64,000 nt of DNA from Extensimonas perlucida (GCF_007655255.1 NZ_VMYE01000001.1:62001-126000), one strand, 5' to 3'. Counted from the stretch's first letter, positions 49,889-60,174 are shown. The notes: generated from the sequence alone by a model not told the origin. Numbers and translations: made by a program.

Positions 49889-50422
49889 ATGTCCCGCGTA
49901 GGAAAATTGCCTGTGGTCATTCCCGCAGGCGTGGATGTGTCCATTAAAGAAGACCAAATCAGTGTGAAAGGCGCCGGCGGTACTTTGTCGCTGGGGCAAA
50001 ACATCTTGGTCAAGGTGCTCCACAATAATGATAAGCTGAGCTTCGAGCCGGCGAATGAATCCCGCGAGGCCAATGCCATGAGCGGAACTTTGCGCCAGTT
50101 GGTCAATAACATGGTGGTTGGCGTCAGTAAAGGCTTCGAGAAGAAGCTGAGTCTCGTTGGCGTGGGCTATAAAGCGCAAGCCAGCGGCTCCAAGCTGAAT
50201 CTGAGTGTGGGTTTTTCGCATCCTGTGGATATTGAAATGCCCGCTGGGATCACCGTGGCCACGCCTTCGCCGACGGAGGTCGTCATCAAAGGCGCAGACC
50301 GCCAGCGTGTAGGCCAAATAGCCGCTGAGATCCGCGCCGTTCGTCCGCCCGAGCCTTACAAAGGCAAGGGTATTCGCTATGCGGACGAAAAGATCACGAT
50401 CAAAGAGACCAAGAAGAAATAA
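49889..50422 (+). CDS. rplF: 50S ribosomal protein L6
   Basis: A 177-residue L6 with the typical [20 protein letters not shown] segment and [15 protein letters not shown] near the C-terminus. It lies at the base of the L7/L12 stalk. TGAGGAGAA precedes the ATG. Followed by rplR after 11 bases. Confidence 0.99.
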   Translation: MSRVGKLPVVIPAGVDVSIKEDQISVKGAGGTLSLGQNILVKVLHNNDKLSFEPANESREANAMSGTLRQLVNNMVVGVSKGFEKKLSLVGVGYKAQASGSKLNLSVGFSHPVDIEMPAGITVATPSPTEVVIKGADRQRVGQIAAEIRAVRPPEPYKGKGIRYADEKITIKETKKK

Positions 50423-50433
50423 GGAGCTGCACC

Positions 50434-50799
50434 ATGCTGAACAAAAAAGAGCAGCGTCTTCGTCGTGCACGCCAGACACGTATTCGTATTGCCCAGCAAG
50501 GGGTTGCGCGACTGACCGTGAATCGCACGAATCTTCATATTTACGCCAGCGTCATCTCCGGCGACGGAAGCAGGGTGCTCGCCAGTGCCTCTACCTTGGA
50601 AGCCGAAGTGCGCCAGTCGCTCGGTGGCGCGGGAAAAGGTGGCAATGCGGCCGCGGCCCAATTGATAGGCAAGCGGATTGCCGAAAAGGCCAAAGCTGCG
50701 GGCATAGAGAAGGTGGCATTTGATCGTTCAGGTTTTGCCTACCACGGTCGCGTCAAGGCCTTGGCTGAGGCGGCGCGCGAAGCTGGTCTGCAGTTCTAA
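50434..50799 (+). CDS. rplR: 50S ribosomal protein L18
   Basis: A 121-residue L18 that binds 5S rRNA with L5. It begins [20 protein letters not shown] and ends with the family segment [32 protein letters not shown] precedes the ATG. Followed by rpsE after 17 bases. Confidence 0.99.
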   Translation: MLNKKEQRLRRARQTRIRIAQQGVARLTVNRTNLHIYASVISGDGSRVLASASTLEAEVRQSLGGAGKGGNAAAAQLIGKRIAEKAKAAGIEKVAFDRSGFAYHGRVKALAEAAREAGLQF

Positions 50800-50816
50800 G
50801 CGAAGCGAGATACAAA

Positions 50817-51335
50817 ATGGCAAAATTTCAACCCAAGGTACAAGACGAAGGTCGCGACGACGGTTTGCGCGAGAAAATGATCGCGGTGAACCGCGTGACC
50901 AAAGTCGTCAAAGGTGGCCGTATTCTCGGTTTCGCGGCCCTGACGGTGGTCGGTGATGGAGATGGTCGCGTAGGCATGGGCAAGGGGAAGTCGAAAGAAG
51001 TCCCTGCTGCAGTGCAAAAAGCCATGGAAGAAGCGCGTCGCAATATGGTGAAGGTGTCGCTGAAAAGTGGCACGATTCACCACAACGTGATGGGGGTTCA
51101 TGGTGCTGCCGTAGTGATGATGATGCCTGCGCCCAAAGGTACGGGCATCATTGCAGGCGGTCCTATGCGCGCCGTTTTCGAGGTAATGGGGATTACCGAC
51201 ATCGTGGCGAAAAGCCATGGCTCGTCCAATCCGTACAACATGGTACGCGCCACTTTCGATGCGCTGAATAAGTCCACCACGCCCTCAGAGGTCGCCGCCA
51301 AGCGTGGCAAGGCCATCGAAGACATCTTTGCCTGA
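50817..51335 (+). CDS. rpsE: 30S ribosomal protein S5
   Basis: A 172-residue S5, involved in decoding accuracy and the mRNA entry site. The N-terminal segment [19 protein letters not shown] and the [19 protein letters not shown] loop are conserved, ending [10 protein letters not shown]. Followed by rpmD after 14 bases. Confidence 0.99.
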   Translation: MAKFQPKVQDEGRDDGLREKMIAVNRVTKVVKGGRILGFAALTVVGDGDGRVGMGKGKSKEVPAAVQKAMEEARRNMVKVSLKSGTIHHNVMGVHGAAVVMMMPAPKGTGIIAGGPMRAVFEVMGITDIVAKSHGSSNPYNMVRATFDALNKSTTPSEVAAKRGKAIEDIFA

Positions 51336-51349
51336 ACTGGAGTCTGCAT

Positions 51350-51532
51350 ATGACAACCCAACAAACCGTCAAGGTTCAATTGGTGCGCAGCCCTATTGGC
51401 ACCAAAGAGTCGCATCGTGCCACGGTGCGTGGTCTCGGACTGCGCAAGCTGAACAGTGTTCGTGAACTGAAGGATACCCCTGAGGTGCGCGGCATGATTA
51501 ACAAGATCAGTTACCTGGTCAAAGTCCTCTGA
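51350..51532 (+). CDS. rpmD: 50S ribosomal protein L30
   Basis: A 60-residue L30 ([20 protein letters not shown], ending [11 protein letters not shown]). Short even for the family, but complete. Located between rpsE and rplO as expected; rplO follows after 10 bases. Confidence 0.98.
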   Translation: MTTQQTVKVQLVRSPIGTKESHRATVRGLGLRKLNSVRELKDTPEVRGMINKISYLVKVL

Positions 51533-51542
51533 GAGATCGATC

Positions 51543-51974
51543 ATGCAACTCAATAGCATCAAGCCTGCAGATGGCGCCAAGCACGCCAAACGCCGCGTTG
51601 GCCGCGGCATTGGCTCTGGGCTCGGAAAAACTGCGGGTCGTGGCCACAAGGGTCAAAAGTCGCGTGCTGGTGGTTACCACAAAGTAGGCTTCGAGGGTGG
51701 GCAGATGCCGCTGCAGCGCCGTTTGCCAAAGCGCGGCTTCAAGTCGCAGCAGTTGAAGTTCAATGCCGAGGTGACTCTGACGGACCTGGAAAAACTTGGT
51801 CTGGGCGAGGTTGATCTGCTGGCGCTCAAGCAAGCCGGGCTGGTTGGTGAGATGATCAAGGCGGCCAAGGTGATCCAGACCGGGAGCATCACGAAAGCGG
51901 TCAAGCTCAATGGCATTCGGGCTTCGGCAGGCGCCAAAGTTGCTATCGAGGCTGCCGGTGGCTGCGTCGCCTGA
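51543..51974 (+). CDS. rplO: 50S ribosomal protein L15
   Basis: A 143-residue L15. The glycine-rich N-terminal extension ([20 protein letters not shown] and [20 protein letters not shown]) is typical, and [18 protein letters not shown] follows. secY starts 35 bases after the stop, with a GTG codon. Confidence 0.99.
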   Translation: MQLNSIKPADGAKHAKRRVGRGIGSGLGKTAGRGHKGQKSRAGGYHKVGFEGGQMPLQRRLPKRGFKSQQLKFNAEVTLTDLEKLGLGEVDLLALKQAGLVGEMIKAAKVIQTGSITKAVKLNGIRASAGAKVAIEAAGGCVA

Positions 51975-52009
51975 ACTCGTCTTCTGCTCCACGCTGAAAG
52001 AAGGCACCT

Positions 52010-53320
52010 GTGGCTACTAACGCTGTTTCGCTTGCAAAAAGCGGTAAGTTCGGCGATTTGCGGCGCCGCTTGGTATTTTTGTTGCTGGCGCTGGTGGTAT
52101 ATCGTATCGGAGCGCATATTCCTGTGCCCGGCATTGACCCGGTGCAGCTGCAGAAATTGTTCAGTGGGCAGCAGGGCGGCATTTTGAACCTGTTCAACAT
52201 GTTCTCGGGCGGGGCGCTTTCGCGCTTTACCGTCTTTGCCCTGGGGATCATGCCGTATATTTCGGCGTCCATCATCATGCAATTGATGACGTACGTCGTA
52301 CCCACGTTTGAGCAGTTGAAAAAAGAAGGAGAAGCAGGACGCCGCAAGATCACGCAATATACGCGGTATGGTGCTTTGGCGCTGGCCTTGTTTCAGTCGA
52401 TGGGAATCGCTGTCGCCTTGGAAAGCTCGCCTGGTTTGGTATTGAGCCCTGGCTTTGCTTTTCGCATGACCGCCGTCGTGAGTCTGTCTGCCGGGACAAT
52501 GTTTTTGATGTGGCTCGGCGAACAAATCACGGAACGCGGTTTGGGTAACGGGATTTCCATCCTGATCTTTGGCGGTATTGCGGCAGGCCTTCCTGGCTCT
52601 ATAGGTGGCTTGCTCGAGTTAGTGCGTACCGGCGCGATGAGTATCCTCTCGGCTATATTCATCGTGGCAGTGGTGGGTGTAGTCACTTACTTCGTGGTGT
52701 TCGTTGAACGTGGTCAGCGCAAGATTCTCGTGAACTATGCGCGGCGCCAGGTGGGGAACAAAGTGTATGCTGGGCAATCCTCGCATTTGCCGTTGAAGCT
52801 GAATATGGCTGGCGTGATTCCGCCAATATTCGCCTCGTCCATTATTTTGCTGCCCGCTACGATCATGAATTGGTTCGGTGCCGGCGATTCGATGCGTTGG
52901 TTGCGTGATATGGCGGGCGCCCTGACGCCAGGGCAGCCAATTTATACATTGTTGTACGCGGCGGCCATCATTTTCTTTTGCTTTTTCTACACGGCCTTGG
53001 TTTTCAACAGTAGAGAAACTGCGGATAATCTGAAGAAAAGTGGTGCATTCATCCCAGGTATCCGTCCGGGCGAGCAAACGGCAAGATATATTGACAAGAT
53101 TCTAGTGCGCCTGACGCTCGCAGGAGCCGGTTACATCACCTTTGTGTGCCTGTTGCCGGAATTCTTGATTATTAAATACAACGTCCCTTTTTATTTCGGG
53201 GGCACATCATTGCTGATCATTGTAGTTGTGACGATGGACTTCATGGCACAAGTGCAGAACTATCTGATGTCGCAGCAGTATGAGTCGTTGCTCAAGAAGG
53301 CTAGTTTCAAGGCCCAATGA
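52010..53320 (+). CDS. secY: Preprotein translocase subunit SecY
   Basis: A 436-residue, ten-helix channel protein of the Sec system. Visible helices include [20 protein letters not shown] and the plug-side segment with [20 protein letters not shown]. It starts with GTG at 52010, judged by the family start MATN and the AGAAAGAAGG site upstream. The usual next gene infA is absent; rpmJ follows after 71 bases. Confidence 0.98.
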   Translation: MATNAVSLAKSGKFGDLRRRLVFLLLALVVYRIGAHIPVPGIDPVQLQKLFSGQQGGILNLFNMFSGGALSRFTVFALGIMPYISASIIMQLMTYVVPTFEQLKKEGEAGRRKITQYTRYGALALALFQSMGIAVALESSPGLVLSPGFAFRMTAVVSLSAGTMFLMWLGEQITERGLGNGISILIFGGIAAGLPGSIGGLLELVRTGAMSILSAIFIVAVVGVVTYFVVFVERGQRKILVNYARRQVGNKVYAGQSSHLPLKLNMAGVIPPIFASSIILLPATIMNWFGAGDSMRWLRDMAGALTPGQPIYTLLYAAAIIFFCFFYTALVFNSRETADNLKKSGAFIPGIRPGEQTARYIDKILVRLTLAGAGYITFVCLLPEFLIIKYNVPFYFGGTSLLIIVVVTMDFMAQVQNYLMSQQYESLLKKASFKAQ

Positions 53321-53391
53321 GGTTTTTTAGGATTCCATCGTGCCTGACCTGCAGCGTCAGGAGATGGGTGGACAAGTTTTAGGAGAGTGAA

Positions 53392-53505
53392 ATGAAAGTT
53401 TCGGCTTCGGTCAAGAAAATTTGCCGCAACTGCAAGATCATCCGCCGCAAAGGGGTGGTGCGTGTGATCTGCACTGACCTGCGTCATAAGCAGCGTCAAG
53501 GTTGA
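53392..53505 (+). CDS. rpmJ: 50S ribosomal protein L36
   Basis: A 37-residue L36 ([20 protein letters not shown], ending RHKQRQG). The zinc ligands are Cys11, Cys14, Cys27 and His32, so it is the zinc-binding type. AGGAGAGTGAA precedes the ATG. rpsM follows after 22 bases. The short length hides it from simple ORF calling. Confidence 0.97.
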   Translation: MKVSASVKKICRNCKIIRRKGVVRVICTDLRHKQRQG

Positions 53506-53527
53506 TAAAGAGTAATAGAGGACGCAC

Positions 53528-53893
53528 ATGGCACGTATCGCTGGTATCAATATTCCTCCGCATAAACATGCTGAGATCGGACTGACGGCTATCTATGGAA
53601 TTGGCCGTACGCGCGCACGTCAGATTTGCGACGCTTGTGGAATTGTTTATTCCAAAAAGATCAAAGACCTCACGGACGCAGACCTCGAAAAAATTCGCGA
53701 TCAAATTGCACAATACACCATCGAAGGTGATTTGCGTCGTGAAACCACGATGAACATCAAGCGTTTGATGGACATCGGCTGCTATCGCGGCTTCCGGCAT
53801 CGCCGTGGGTTGCCTGTGCGGGGGCAGCGGACTCGCACCAATGCGCGTACCCGCAAAGGTCCCCGTAAGGGCGCAGCGGCATTGAAGAAGTAA
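53528..53893 (+). CDS. rpsM: 30S ribosomal protein S13
   Basis: A 121-residue S13 ([20 protein letters not shown]) with the C-terminal basic segment [20 protein letters not shown] that reaches the tRNA sites. First gene of the alpha operon proper (rpsM-rpsK-rpsD-rpoA-rplQ). rpsK begins after 13 bases. Confidence 0.99.
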   Translation: MARIAGINIPPHKHAEIGLTAIYGIGRTRARQICDACGIVYSKKIKDLTDADLEKIRDQIAQYTIEGDLRRETTMNIKRLMDIGCYRGFRHRRGLPVRGQRTRTNARTRKGPRKGAAALKK

Positions 53894-53906
53894 TTGAAAG
53901 ACTTGT

Positions 53907-54311
53907 ATGGCCAAATCTCCTTCCAATAGCGCTGCACAGCGTGTACGCAAGAAGGTTCGCAAGAACGTTTCGGATGGCATTGCCCATGTGCATGCTTCAT
54001 TCAACAACACCATCATCACGATCACGGACCGTCAGGGCAACGCCTTGTCCTGGGCATCGTCCGGTGGCCAAGGCTTTAAGGGCTCTCGCAAATCTACGCC
54101 CTTTGCTGCGCAGGTTGCCTCCGAGGTTGCGGGTCGTGCGGCTATAGAACAGGGCATCAAGAACCTCGATGTGGAGATCAAGGGCCCTGGTCCAGGTCGG
54201 GAGTCCTCGGTGCGTGCGTTGGGTGCGTTGGGGATTCGAATCACGTCTATCTCTGACGTTACCCCTGTCCCGCACAATGGGTGCCGCCCTCAAAAGCGCC
54301 GTCGTATCTGA
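53907..54311 (+). CDS. rpsK: 30S ribosomal protein S11
   Basis: A 134-residue S11, part of the 30S platform. Segments [20 protein letters not shown] and [20 protein letters not shown] are typical, ending [10 protein letters not shown]. The gap before rpsD is 89 bases and holds no recognised structure. Confidence 0.99.
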   Translation: MAKSPSNSAAQRVRKKVRKNVSDGIAHVHASFNNTIITITDRQGNALSWASSGGQGFKGSRKSTPFAAQVASEVAGRAAIEQGIKNLDVEIKGPGPGRESSVRALGALGIRITSISDVTPVPHNGCRPQKRRRI

Positions 54312-54400
54312 TTCTTTCAAGACCACCGCCTCCTGTGTACGCTTTTGCACGGCAGGGGGCTCCCGCAATCACTTGCGGTAGATGAAAAAAGGAAATTCAA

Positions 54401-55024
54401 GTGGCACGTTATCTCGGTCCCAAGGCCAAACTCTCCCGTCGTGAAGGCACTGACTTGTTCCTCAAGAGCGCGCGGCGCTCTATTGCTGACAAGGCGAAAT
54501 TCGACTCCAAGCCGGGTCAGCATGGACGCACCTCCGGTGCGCGCACGTCTGGCTATGGCTTGCAACTGCGTGAGAAGCAAAAAGTCAAGCGCATGTATGG
54601 AGTGCTCGAAAAGCAATTCCGCCGCTATTTCGAAGCCGCGGGAAGTCGCAAGGGCAACACCGGCGCGAACCTTCTTTTCTTGCTTGAATCGCGTCTCGAC
54701 AACGTGGTTTATCGCATGGGATTTGGGTCTACGCGTGCCGAGGCGCGCCAACTCGTGTCGCACAAGGCCATCACGGTGAATGGCCAGTCGGTGAACATTC
54801 CTTCCTACATGGTCAAACCCGGCGATGTGGTTGCCGTGCGCGAAAAATCCAAGAAACAAAACCGTGTGATCGAAGCCTTGCAGTTGGCCGCACAGGTTGG
54901 AATGCCTGGATGGGTTGAGGTGAATGCCGATAAGGCTGAGGGTGTATTCAAGAAAACCCCGGATCGCGATGAATTCGGTGCTGACATCAACGAATCGTTG
55001 ATCGTCGAGCTTTATTCGCGTTAA
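54401..55024 (+). CDS. rpsD: 30S ribosomal protein S4
   Basis: A 207-residue S4 ([20 protein letters not shown]) with the S4 RNA-binding domain near the centre ([20 protein letters not shown]) and ending IVELYSR. In E. coli S4 is the feedback repressor of the alpha operon. rpoA starts 108 bases downstream. Confidence 0.99.
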   Translation: MARYLGPKAKLSRREGTDLFLKSARRSIADKAKFDSKPGQHGRTSGARTSGYGLQLREKQKVKRMYGVLEKQFRRYFEAAGSRKGNTGANLLFLLESRLDNVVYRMGFGSTRAEARQLVSHKAITVNGQSVNIPSYMVKPGDVVAVREKSKKQNRVIEALQLAAQVGMPGWVEVNADKAEGVFKKTPDRDEFGADINESLIVELYSR

Positions 55025-55132
55025 TAAAGCGACGGTTCAGTTTATAAGCCTTTGGCGCCGTGCGACATCGCGGTGCGGGGCGTCATCAGCCTTACCGGTG
55101 TAACGAGCTGGGGGCATTGAGAGGAAGTCTGC

Positions 55133-56125
55133 ATGCAAACCAATTTGCTGAAACCCAAGACGATTGCCGTGGAGCAGTTGGGAAATAACCGCGCCCGTGT
55201 GGTGCTGGAACCTTTCGAGCGGGGCTATGGCCATACGCTGGGCAATGCCTTGCGGCGCGTATTGCTGTCGTCTATGGTGGGGTATGCAGCGACTGAAGTG
55301 ACCATTGCCGGAGTGCTTCACGAATATTCCTCGATCGACGGTGTTCAGGAGGATGTGGTGAACCTCTTGCTAAATTTGAAGGGTGTAGTTTTCAAACTGC
55401 ACCATCGCGACGAAGTAACCCTGAGCCTTCGCAAAGAGGGTGAAGGTGCGGTGACGGCGGGCGATATTCAAACGCCGCACGATGTCGAAATAGTCAATCC
55501 GGGTCATACGATCGCACACTTGTCGCAGGGCGGCAAATTGGACATGCAGATCAAGATCGAGAAGGGGCGTGGATACGTGCCTGGAACTGTGCGCCGCTAT
55601 GGCGATGAGCCGAACAAGGCTATAGGTCGGATTGTTCTGGATGCCTCGTTCTCCCCCGTCAAGCGCGTGAGCTACACGGTGGAGAGTGCTCGTGTCGAGC
55701 AGCGTACGGATCTGGATAAGTTGGTGCTCGAAATCGAAACCAATGGTGTGATCTCAGCGGAAGACGCCGTGCGCACGTCGGCGAAAATATTGGTTGAACA
55801 GCTGGCGGTTTTTGCCCAGCTGGAAGGTGGTGAAGTTCCTCCTGGTGCGGTTGGCGGCGAAGCCCGGGGGGCTTCAGCGTTTGATCCCATATTGCTGCGC
55901 CCTGTGGATGAATTGGAACTCACCGTTCGCTCCGCCAACTGCCTCAAGGCGGAAAATATCTACTACATCGGTGACCTTATTCAGCGCACCGAGAATGAAC
56001 TGCTCAAGACCCCTAACCTCGGTCGCAAGTCGCTCAATGAAATCAAAGAGGTTCTTGCTTCACGTGGTTTGACCTTGGGTATGCGCTTGGAGAACTGGCC
56101 TCCCGCTGGTCTCGAGAAACGATAA
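55133..56125 (+). CDS. rpoA: RNA polymerase subunit alpha
   Basis: A 330-residue alpha subunit. The N-terminal dimerisation and assembly domain contains [21 protein letters not shown], and the C-terminal DNA- and activator-binding domain contains [20 protein letters not shown] and [20 protein letters not shown]. An unbroken linker of Gly/Ala/Pro separates them. rplQ follows after 86 bases. Confidence 0.99.
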   Translation: MQTNLLKPKTIAVEQLGNNRARVVLEPFERGYGHTLGNALRRVLLSSMVGYAATEVTIAGVLHEYSSIDGVQEDVVNLLLNLKGVVFKLHHRDEVTLSLRKEGEGAVTAGDIQTPHDVEIVNPGHTIAHLSQGGKLDMQIKIEKGRGYVPGTVRRYGDEPNKAIGRIVLDASFSPVKRVSYTVESARVEQRTDLDKLVLEIETNGVISAEDAVRTSAKILVEQLAVFAQLEGGEVPPGAVGGEARGASAFDPILLRPVDELELTVRSANCLKAENIYYIGDLIQRTENELLKTPNLGRKSLNEIKEVLASRGLTLGMRLENWPPAGLEKR

Positions 56126-56211
56126 ATTTCCCTCTATTCAATGGGAAGAGTGCCTCGGGCAGTACCTGATACGGCTGTCTGATTCAATAAATTATCTAGA
56201 AGGAAAGCACT

Positions 56212-56595
56212 ATGCGCCACGGACATGGACTTCGCAAACTCAATCGCACCAGCTCGCATCGACTAGCTATGCTGCAAAACATGATGAACTCGCTCATTGA
56301 GCACGAGGCCATCAAAACAACGCTGCCCAAAGCTAAGGAGCTGCGCCGCGTGATTGAGCCCATGATCACCTTGGCAAAGGAAGATAGCGTTCCCAATCGG
56401 CGCCTCGCTTTCAACCGTCTGCGCAATCGTGATAGCGTCACCAAGCTGTTCAATGAATTGGGACCGCGCTTCAAGACGCGTCCTGGTGGTTACACGCGCA
56501 TTCTGAAAATGGGATTTCGTGTTGGAGACAATGCGGCTATGGCCTACGTAGAGTTCGTGGAGCGTGCCGAGGAAAGTTTTTCCAATCAGGCATGA
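56212..56595 (+). CDS. rplQ: 50S ribosomal protein L17
   Basis: A 127-residue L17 ([20 protein letters not shown]), ending [22 protein letters not shown] precedes the ATG. Last gene of the alpha operon. No clear terminator is seen; a CGTGGCGCCACG palindrome follows the stop, and IS-type ends begin about 95 bases downstream. Confidence 0.99.
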   Translation: MRHGHGLRKLNRTSSHRLAMLQNMMNSLIEHEAIKTTLPKAKELRRVIEPMITLAKEDSVPNRRLAFNRLRNRDSVTKLFNELGPRFKTRPGGYTRILKMGFRVGDNAAMAYVEFVERAEESFSNQA

Positions 56596-56690
56596 GTCTG
56601 AAGGAGTCGGAAAACAGCGTGGCGCCACGAGTCGACTCGCTATAGATGGCATGAAGCGTATTGGAAAGTCTGCTCATCTCGGAGGTTGGC

Positions 56691-57419
56691 TGTGCTGTCC
56701 GGCGTCAACTATCTTGAGCGGTCAACGCTCAATTATCCTGAGCGGTGCGGTCAGGCGGTGATCATTGCTCCGCCGGCAACGCAGCGCGGCGTCGGTAACT
56801 CTGCACGTTCATCTCCAGGATTGTTGCGTGATGGACCAGGCGGTCGACGGCGGCCACCGTCATGGCCTTGTCCGGGAACACCTGATCCCATTCTGAGAAC
56901 GGCGCGTTGGTCGTGATGGCGATGCTCTTGCGCTCATAGCGCTCGGATATGAGCTCGAACAGCACCGATGTCTGGGCCTGGTCCCGCTTGGCATAGCTGA
57001 AGTCATCAAGCACCAGCAGGTCGAAGCGGTCGAGCTTGGCCAGCTCGGCGGGCGGGCAGTCGCAGATCTCGGCGTGCTGCCTGCAGACGCTGCACCAGTT
57101 CGCTGGTGCGGCCGAACAGCACCTTGTGGGCCCGGTCGATGAGGGCGTGGCCGATGCCGGCCATCAAGTGCGTCTTACCAGCGCCTGGTGGGCCGAAGGC
57201 CAGCAGGTTGTGGCCTTGCGCTAACCAGTTGTCGGCCTCTGCCAGCGCCATAACGTGGGCTTTGGAGACGGTCGGCACGGCCGCGAAGTCGAACTCGGAC
57301 AGGCTCTTGCCCGGCGGCAGCTGACTGTCGATGCATGCGCGCGCCAGTCGCCGGGTCTCGCGCTCGGTCATCTCGTGCTCCAGCAGCGCGCCCAGGAAGC
57401 GCTGTGCGGGCCAGTAGTT
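56691..57419 (-). mobile_element. Truncated IS21-family remnant
   Basis: The left terminus has the IS21-style terminal arrangement: direct repeats TCAACTATCTTGAGCGGT (56705-56722) and TCAATTATCCTGAGCGGT (56729-56746), with the end around TGTGCTGTCC at 56691-56700. A decayed istB lies next to it. The other end and istA are missing: the homologous part stops near 57419. The element is immobile and lies between the alpha operon and a MerR-type regulator. Confidence 0.8.
56762..57419 (-). pseudogene. istB: istB (IS21 helper ATPase), frameshifted and truncated
   Basis: IstB-like coding sequence in two frames. The upstream part has Walker A in LAFGPPGAGKTHLMAGIGHA; the downstream part continues LDDFSYAKRDQAQTSVLFEL. 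Between them the frame breaks at about 57047-57055, where GGCG occurs twice in tandem; removing one copy restores LPAELAKL in place of LPARRAGQ. At the 5' end a TAA lies directly before the residues YWPAQRFLGALLEHE, so the N-terminus is lost. Confidence 0.88.
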
Positions 57420-57495
57420 TTAAAGTCGCGTATTCTCATTAGTAAGAACGGTTCCGACTAACAAAGGGACACCCACTTTGCTTGCAAGAGCGCTC

Positions 57496-57927
57496 TCACG
57501 AGAGCAAGGCCCGAATGGCAAATAGCTCCGCGCGCACGGCTTGCGCGTCCAACATGCCGTATTCACCGCTGCCTGCGCAAGTCGGCTGGGTCTGGGCCGA
57601 CAGGAGCATGGGATCGGCCACTTCGTCGGGGTCGGCGGCACTCGGCATCTGAGAGTCTGCGCGGCCCTGCTGTGCGAGCTCCTGCAGGCGGTTGCGCGCG
57701 CCCTGGATGGTGAAGCCCTGCTCGTACAGCAGCTCGCGGATGCGGCGGATCATGAGCACCTCGTGGTGCTGGTAGTAACGCCGGTTGCCGCGCCGCTTCA
57801 TGGGGCGCAATTGGGTGAATTCCTGCTCCCAATAGCGCAGCACATGGGGCTTCACGCCGCACAGTTCGGCAACCTCGCCAATGGTGAAATAGCGTTTGGC
57901 AGGAATGGCGGGAAGCGGGTTGCCCAT
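57496..57927 (-). CDS. MerR-family transcriptional regulator
   Basis: A 143-residue regulator. The winged-helix DNA-binding domain is intact: KRYFTIGEVAELCGVKPHVL with RYWEQEFTQL and KRRGNRRYYQHHEVLMIRRI. The C-terminal region is short, without metal-binding cysteines, like the regulators usually found beside ihfA in betaproteobacteria. The start at 57927 (MGNPLPAIPAKRYF) is preferred to 57996. The 76 bases between the IS remnant and its stop hold nothing recognised. Confidence 0.88.
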   Translation of the reverse strand: MGNPLPAIPAKRYFTIGEVAELCGVKPHVLRYWEQEFTQLRPMKRRGNRRYYQHHEVLMIRRIRELLYEQGFTIQGARNRLQELAQQGRADSQMPSAADPDEVADPMLLSAQTQPTCAGSGEYGMLDAQAVRAELFAIRALLS

Positions 57928-57992
57928 GGCTTGTGCGGACTCGTAGGGGATAGGGAAATGGCGCGTTAGCGTACCGCAGACGGCGTGAAGTT

Positions 57993-58649
57993 TCACGCAT
58001 TTTTGAGGCTGCGGCCGAGCAGAAAGGTTTCGGCCGAGCGGTCGCGTGATGCCTTGGGTTTGAGGGGCTTGACGACTTTGAAGGTCTGCCGGAACTGTTG
58101 CACCAGTTCGGCGTAGCCGCTGCCATGAAAGAGCTTGACCACCAGCGTGCCCTCGGGCTGCAGGTGTGCGCGCGCAAAGTCGAGCGCGAGCTCGATGAGG
58201 TGCGTGACGCGCGCCGCATCGGCCGCGGCAATGCCCGAGAGGTTGGGCGCCATGTCCGAGACCACCACGTCAACCTTGCGCCCCGCGAGCGTCTGCTCCA
58301 GGCGCTGCAGCACCTCGGGCTCGCGAAAGTCGCCCTGCAAAAAGTGCACGCCCTCGATCGGCTCCATGGGCAGGATGTCGAGCGCGATGATGCAGCCATC
58401 CAGTGCGCCCCCTGCGCCACGGGGCGTGAGGCGGCGGCGCAGGTACTGGCTCCAGGCACCGGGTGCGGCGCCCAGGTCCACCACCGTCTGGCCGGGGTGG
58501 ATCAGGCCGAACTGCGCGTCGATCTCTTGCAGCTTGTACGCGGCGCGCGCGCGGTAGCCCTCTTTCTGCGCGAGTTTGACGTAGGGGTCACTGACGTGGT
58601 CGTGGAGCCAAGCCTTGTTGACCTTCTTGCTTTTGGTTTTTACTTTCAT
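57993..58649 (-). CDS. rlmE: 23S rRNA (uridine-2'-O-)-methyltransferase RlmE
   Basis: A 218-residue SAM-dependent methyltransferase for U2552 of 23S rRNA. The SAM motif [15 protein letters not shown] is near residue 55, and the K-D-K catalytic set is in [10 protein letters not shown]-like ([12 protein letters not shown]), [11 protein letters not shown] and [11 protein letters not shown]. ftsH, its usual neighbour in many relatives, is not visible. It is divergent from a YhbY-type gene. Confidence 0.94.
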   Translation of the reverse strand: MKVKTKSKKVNKAWLHDHVSDPYVKLAQKEGYRARAAYKLQEIDAQFGLIHPGQTVVDLGAAPGAWSQYLRRRLTPRGAGGALDGCIIALDILPMEPIEGVHFLQGDFREPEVLQRLEQTLAGRKVDVVVSDMAPNLSGIAAADAARVTHLIELALDFARAHLQPEGTLVVKLFHGSGYAELVQQFRQTFKVVKPLKPKASRDRSAETFLLGRSLKNA

Positions 58650-58699
58650 GCGGTTTGCGTGGGGCTTGCGTGCCTGCCGCGTTATCCTAAATCCGGCAG

Positions 58700-58861
58700 T
58701 TGAGCGCGCCCGAGCGTGTCGTCATCGGGCGCACTGGCAAGGCGCAAATCTTCGCCATGGCGGGTGCCATGGCGAGGATTTGCAACGCGGCCAGCGTGCC
58801 CGAGGGCGGCGCGATCGGGCGCGCAGCGCTCTCACCCGAGGGGGTGAGTCTCGCAGAGTGA
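58700..58861 (+). CDS. Possible small ORF, 53 residues, unknown
   Basis: A TTG-initiated frame without internal stops, ending TGA 58859-58861. The peptide runs [20 protein letters not shown] and ends EGVSLAE. Codon third positions are GC-rich like neighbouring genes, and composition is balanced, but no ribosome-binding site stands out, the start codon is weak and the reading frame crosses a strong hairpin. It may be the remnant of a longer gene. Confidence 0.25.
   Translation: MSAPERVVIGRTGKAQIFAMAGAMARICNAASVPEGGAIGRAALSPEGVSLAE
58744..58783. other. 18-bp stem-loop between rlmE and the YhbY-type gene
   Basis: GCAAATCTTCGCCATGGC (58744-58761) and its near-complement (58766-58783) form an 18-bp stem with a 4-base loop and a single G-T type mismatch. 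No T-run follows, so it is not a classical terminator. It sits in the divergent interval between two RNA-metabolism genes. Confidence 0.8.
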
Positions 58862-58935
58862 GAAATCATTCAAAAAATCAAAGGGTTGCATACAAAATGC
58901 AGCGGTGGGCTGCCGGAATTAGGATAATACAGCCC

Positions 58936-59409
58936 ATGCCGCAAATTCAACTGACCCCGGCCGAGCGCCGGGAACAACGCGCACTGGCCCACCATCTGGA
59001 GCCAGTGGTCATGGTCGGTGCCGACGGCCTCACCGCCGCCGTCAAAAAAGAAATCGATGTCGCACTGACGGCCCATGGCTTGATCAAGGTGCGCGTCTTT
59101 TTAGACGACCGCGCCGCGCGCGAGCTGATGTATCAGCAACTTGCCGACGAGCTCAGCGCCGCGCCCGTGCAGCATATCGGCAAATTGCTCGTGCTGTGGC
59201 GTCCCGTGCCCCCCAAGGAGCGCCAGAGCGACGAAAATCGCATGCCCGGCCCGCGCGAGGTCAAGGTGCTCAAGTTCAGCCAGCGCGGCGGTCAAAAGCC
59301 CGAGGTGCAGCGTCTGCGCGTGCTCGGCAACCAGCGCCTGACGCCGGGGGGCAAGATCAAGCGAGCGAAAAAGCGCAAGCCCAAGTCCATCAAAAAGCAG
59401 CAGGGCTGA
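58936..59409 (+). CDS. yhbY: YhbY/CRS1-type RNA-binding protein
   Basis: A 157-residue protein with an N-terminal CRM domain (LTPAERREQRALAHHLEPVV, MVGADGLTAAVKKEIDVAL) and a GKLLVLWRP core, plus a basic lysine-rich tail (KIKRAKKRKPKSIKKQQG). YhbY associates with pre-50S particles. Its start at 58936 lies only 7 bases after a -10-like GATAAT (58923-58928), so the transcript may be nearly leaderless. Divergent from rlmE, a common arrangement. Confidence 0.92.
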   Translation: MPQIQLTPAERREQRALAHHLEPVVMVGADGLTAAVKKEIDVALTAHGLIKVRVFLDDRAARELMYQQLADELSAAPVQHIGKLLVLWRPVPPKERQSDENRMPGPREVKVLKFSQRGGQKPEVQRLRVLGNQRLTPGGKIKRAKKRKPKSIKKQQG

Positions 59410-59415
59410 GAAGGT

Positions 59416-60174
59416 GTGAACGAACCCGCCATGCAGCGTCACATCCTGTGCATGAAATGGGGCACCAAGTACGGCCCCGAATATGTCAACCGCCTCTACG
59501 GCATGGTGCGCCGCCATCTTTCGGGCGAGTTTCAGTTCAACTGCCTGACCGACGACGCGCGCGGCATCCGGCCTGAAGTGCAGTGCTTTGCTATCCCGCC
59601 GCTGAACCTGCACCTGGCCCCGGGCCAGCGCGACGGCGCCTGGAAAAAGCTCACCACCTTCGAAGCCGACTTGTACGGCTTGCGCGGCACGGCGCTGTTT
59701 CTGGACCTGGACGTGGTCGTCGTCGGCAGCCTCGACGACTTTTTCACGCAAGCGGGCGCGTTTTTCATCATCCGCGATTACCCGCGTTTTTGGCGCTTTG
59801 GCGAGCGCGTCACGGGCAATTCGTCGGTCTATCGTTTCGAGCTCGGCGCGCATGCCGACGTGCTGGGGCATTTTCGTGCGCACATGGACGAGGTGATGGC
59901 GCGCTTTCGCAACGAGCAGGATTACCTCTCCGACTTTCTGCACAGGCAGGGCAAGCTCTCGTACTGGCCGGCCGAATGGTGCCCGAGCTTCAAGTACCAC
60001 TGCATCCCGCCCTGGCCCAGCAACCATTGGCGTGCGCCCTTCATTCCCGAAGGGGCGCGCATCATCGTCTTCCATGGCGAAGTCAACCCGCCCGATGCAC
60101 TGGCCGGCAGGCGCAACAAGCGCTTTGCCCACATCGAGCCTGCCACCTGGGTCGCCCAGGCTTGGCAGGAATAG
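59416..60174 (+). CDS. Glycosyltransferase-like protein
   Basis: A 252-residue protein (GTG start at 59416; ATG at 59431 is an alternative). It contains a DxD-type metal motif in ALFLDLDVVVVGSLDDFF near residue 97 and a C-terminal IIVFHGEVNPPDAL segment, typical of GT-A fold glycosyltransferases of uncertain acceptor. The ribosome-binding site AGAAGG is badly spaced for both starts. It lies 6 bases after the YhbY-type gene, so co-transcription is likely. Confidence 0.78.
   Translation: MNEPAMQRHILCMKWGTKYGPEYVNRLYGMVRRHLSGEFQFNCLTDDARGIRPEVQCFAIPPLNLHLAPGQRDGAWKKLTTFEADLYGLRGTALFLDLDVVVVGSLDDFFTQAGAFFIIRDYPRFWRFGERVTGNSSVYRFELGAHADVLGHFRAHMDEVMARFRNEQDYLSDFLHRQGKLSYWPAEWCPSFKYHCIPPWPSNHWRAPFIPEGARIIVFHGEVNPPDALAGRRNKRFAHIEPATWVAQAWQE

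Noticed and set aside
57420-57495. tRNA gene expected next to the MerR-type regulator
   Set aside because: No cloverleaf or conserved tRNA boxes can be drawn in the 76-base interval.
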